Positions 5,908-7,544 of a stretch of 7,544 nt of DNA are shown piece after piece. Position 1 is the stretch's first letter, and each line of letters starts with the position of its first letter. Below the pieces are notes generated by a model. The model was not told the DNA's origin and made no database searches. It was given only the letters and a program-made list of their open reading frames with translations. The position numbers were made by a program, and so were the translations under genes. Source of the DNA: Pseudomonadota bacterium (GTDB lineage Bacteria > Bdellovibrionota_C > UBA2361 > OMII01); assembly GCA_027486155.1 (NCBI GenBank), contig JAIXPR010000174.1:1-7544 (forward strand). Reading direction: 5' to 3'.

Positions 5908-7378
5908 TTCATGGCTCTCACTCTACGCCCGTGAAGGGGAACGTCCTCAAGGGGATGAGGGGCCGTTTAGCGCTTTGACCTCTCGCGCAGAGTCTTTCCG
6001 GATCATGGAGAGCGGGGCGCGCTTTGACCTGATTGTATTCGGCTGTGGTCTCTCGGGAGTAGCTGTCGCGCGTGAAGCGGCATTAGAAGGTGCTCAGGTG
6101 ATCTTGATCGATCCAGCCTATCCCGGAGCGAACGCCTCCTCCTGGCGGGATAGTATCGTGCGGGAGATGCGCGGGTCCCCATGGTCCCTCGTGAGATCGG
6201 CTCGAGCACTTCGTCATGCTGTAGTATCCCTGGCACCTCACCTGGCGATCGCTCGACGGTGCGATCTTTCGGTGAATAGGGGACTTGGGGCTCGGCTGGC
6301 GTCACGCTCGGTGCGCACTATCGCTAGATCTCTTGGCAAGGGGCGAGGTGTCGCGGATATCCCGGATATCGAGGAGCGGTCGCTCATTCGCGAGCTCGCC
6401 CTCGCGGCGCGACAGGAAGGGGTATTCGTGTTGGGAGCAACCACCCCCGCCTACGTCGAGCGAGATGTTGAGAGCGGTACCTTTCGTGTCGCGGTGCGAG
6501 ACCTCTTGAGCGAACAGCAGGTAGTCGTGCAGGGTGGTGGGCTCTTCGTGGATCCAACGTTTGCCCACCCCGTCGCGAGCCGTATCGGCACGCCGATAAC
6601 GAGATTGTCTCAAGAGGGCACGCCTCACCTCATCGTTGTGTGCTCGGTGCGTGAACGTGGCGAGCCAGATAGGGTGCGGCATTTCGACCTCTCGAATGGA
6701 TCGATCGGCGTGGTGTGCGAACTACGACCTGGGGTGGTTGAGGTCTCTCTTCTTGATGTCGGAATGATGGCCGACACCTCCTCACTAGGGGAACTCGCTC
6801 AGCAGCTCTGTGAAGCGAGCGGATACGTTTTCGTCGATGAGATTAGTCGGCGTCGAGCCGGGCGTCGATATGGCGGTCGCGTCGCCGTGGAGAATCGACG
6901 GGGAATTCTTATCCCACATGAATCGTCCCCGTGGTTACTTGAGACCGTTCTTCAAAGGACCAAGCGATTCATCGAAGGCGATGGTTCCGAACGTCGAGTT
7001 CGTCGGGCGTTGCCCGGTGAATGGAGGCAGGGCGAGCGGGATGAGTTTATCACAATGGCTCGGCACGCCGGAGTTCCCGAACATACGATCTCACTGGCTC
7101 TTGAGCGATGGCGTGGCAGGGTTCGTTACCTTTCCGAGATCGAGAGAGCGTGGGAGGAGGTCTGCCCCGGCGTTCTGCGGGGAGAGATCGCGCTCGCGGT
7201 AGTGAGCGATCAGGTCGCCACGCTCGAAGACCTGCTTTTTGGTTCGCTTGGCCTCCATACGATACCGGGATGGCGCGCGATGATAGCGCCCATCGCCGCC
7301 GCGTTGGCGGAAACCGGCGCCGTAGCGCATGAAAAGCTCGACCTTGAGCGGGTCTCGGCGGCTATGTCGGCTGTCTAG
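5900..7378 (+). CDS. Highly diverged GlpD-like FAD-dependent oxidoreductase
   Basis: Most similar in plan to aerobic glycerol-3-phosphate dehydrogenase (GlpD), an inner-membrane flavoprotein that passes electrons to quinone. Numbered from ATG 5900 (492 residues): FAD-binding F-D-L-I-V-F-G-C-G-L-S-G (42-53) with the closing acidic residue in VILID (67-71); a GlpD-like APHLAIARRCDL (112-123); a C-terminal domain with ALPGEW (370-375) and GEIALAVVSDQVATLEDLL (428-446), which mirrors the LPGG and AE..AV..E.A.tleDlL motifs. The parts that usually define activity are badly eroded: the SSKLIHGGLRY stretch reads SSWRDSIVREMRGS (80-93), the GTTDT motif is replaced by SLLDVGM (283-289) and the AGLRPL motif by AGRRYGG (320-326). 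It may bind FAD but have another substrate, or be structural. The start overlaps the upstream stop by 8 bp, which suggests coupling; GTG 5873 (nine residues longer) and ATG 6005 (just before the FAD fold) are alternatives. No frameshift or internal stop. Confidence 0.75.
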   Translation: MNSSWLSLYAREGERPQGDEGPFSALTSRAESFRIMESGARFDLIVFGCGLSGVAVAREAALEGAQVILIDPAYPGANASSWRDSIVREMRGSPWSLVRSARALRHAVVSLAPHLAIARRCDLSVNRGLGARLASRSVRTIARSLGKGRGVADIPDIEERSLIRELALAARQEGVFVLGATTPAYVERDVESGTFRVAVRDLLSEQQVVVQGGGLFVDPTFAHPVASRIGTPITRLSQEGTPHLIVVCSVRERGEPDRVRHFDLSNGSIGVVCELRPGVVEVSLLDVGMMADTSSLGELAQQLCEASGYVFVDEISRRRAGRRYGGRVAVENRRGILIPHESSPWLLETVLQRTKRFIEGDGSERRVRRALPGEWRQGERDEFITMARHAGVPEHTISLALERWRGRVRYLSEIERAWEEVCPGVLRGEIALAVVSDQVATLEDLLFGSLGLHTIPGWRAMIAPIAAALAETGAVAHEKLDLERVSAAMSAV

Positions 7379-7544
7379 ATTGCGAGTTGGTAGCAGTACA
7401 GTCCTCCTCCTTATCCTCCTCCTTATCCTCCTCATCATCGTTATCATCCTTATCCTTCTCGTGATCCTGCACCTGCACCGTTCTCGTCGTCATCCTCAAG
7501 ATGTCCCGTCCTAGCCGGCGTCTACAGCCTTTTAAAGGAAAAGG
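7379..7544. other. 166-bp non-coding end of window
   Basis: No credible gene is seen. Most of the stretch is the pyrimidine-rich periodic tract listed separately. No T-run hairpin that would mark a terminator for the upstream cluster is visible. Confidence 0.5.
7402..7497. repeat. Pyrimidine-rich, trinucleotide-periodic simple-sequence tract
   Basis: Two perfect copies of the 12-mer TCCTCCTCCTTA stand in tandem (7402-7413, 7414-7425), followed by a third partial copy (7426-7431). The tract then decays into TCA, TCG, TTA and TCC triplets and on through GTTCTCGTCGTC towards 7497. The plus strand is almost free of G for the first 38 bases (7402-7439), which is a strong strand asymmetry. It begins about 23 bases after the stop of the GlpD-like gene. 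Function is unknown; slippage during replication is the likely source. Confidence 0.7.

Noticed and set aside
6355..6370. GATATC-CCG-GATATC inverted repeat
   Set aside because: It lies inside the GlpD-like coding region and is explained by a short repeated Asp-Ile-Pro coding motif.
7091..7447. 118-codon open frame on the minus strand with Arg-rich start
   Set aside because: Its start is the reverse of the simple-sequence tract and the rest is opposite the GlpD-like gene. The many GGAGG strings on that strand are part of the repeat and not evidence of translation.
7329..7514. 61-codon plus-strand frame encoding a Leu/Ile-rich stretch that looks like a membrane helix
   Set aside because: The hydrophobic part is the translation of the TCC/TTA tract, and the frame overlaps the end of the GlpD-like gene.
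7528..7544. CCTTTT and AAAAGG inverted repeat around AAAGG at the window edge
   Set aside because: It is six bases, A/T-rich in the centre and cut off by the edge, so neither a regulatory site nor a terminator can be argued.

Overview
The window holds six genes, all on the plus strand, from an unidentified bacterium. A SPOR domain (septal peptidoglycan binding, commonest in Gram-negatives), a membrane-anchored PP2C phosphatase, de novo purine genes and a GlpD-like flavoprotein suggest a Gram-negative, possibly of a deltaproteobacterial or related lineage. That placement is a weak inference: there is no rRNA or other marker here. Codon choice is moderately GC-rich and similar across the genes. 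No tRNA, rRNA, CRISPR array, insertion sequence, integrase or phage gene was seen.

Layout: (1) positions 1-294 hold the C-terminal end of a SPOR-domain protein cut by the window edge. (2) After a 100-150 bp gap with a possible promoter comes a 662-residue protein: a complete PP2C Ser/Thr phosphatase domain, one membrane helix and a long coiled coil on the far side of the membrane. (3) A 276-bp gap follows, rich in inverted repeats. Its main element is a long palindrome built from CG-led hexamers, in which one arm carries a 12-nt (two-hexamer) expansion. (4) purH and purD follow, 12 bp apart, for the last two steps to IMP and for the GAR synthetase step. (5) Seven bases or fewer beyond purD is a small predicted secreted protein, whose stop overlaps the start of (6) a strongly diverged GlpD-like FAD protein. 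(7) The window ends in a 166-bp non-coding stretch with a pyrimidine-rich trinucleotide-periodic tract.

The four genes purH, purD, the small secreted protein and the GlpD-like gene are spaced or overlapped as one transcription unit. The first two are ordinary housekeeping enzymes. The last two have no known link to purine synthesis and are the least explained genes here. The best candidates for something undescribed are the degenerate GlpD-like protein coupled to a small exported protein, the phosphatase with an extracytoplasmic coiled coil, and the expanded palindrome upstream of purH.
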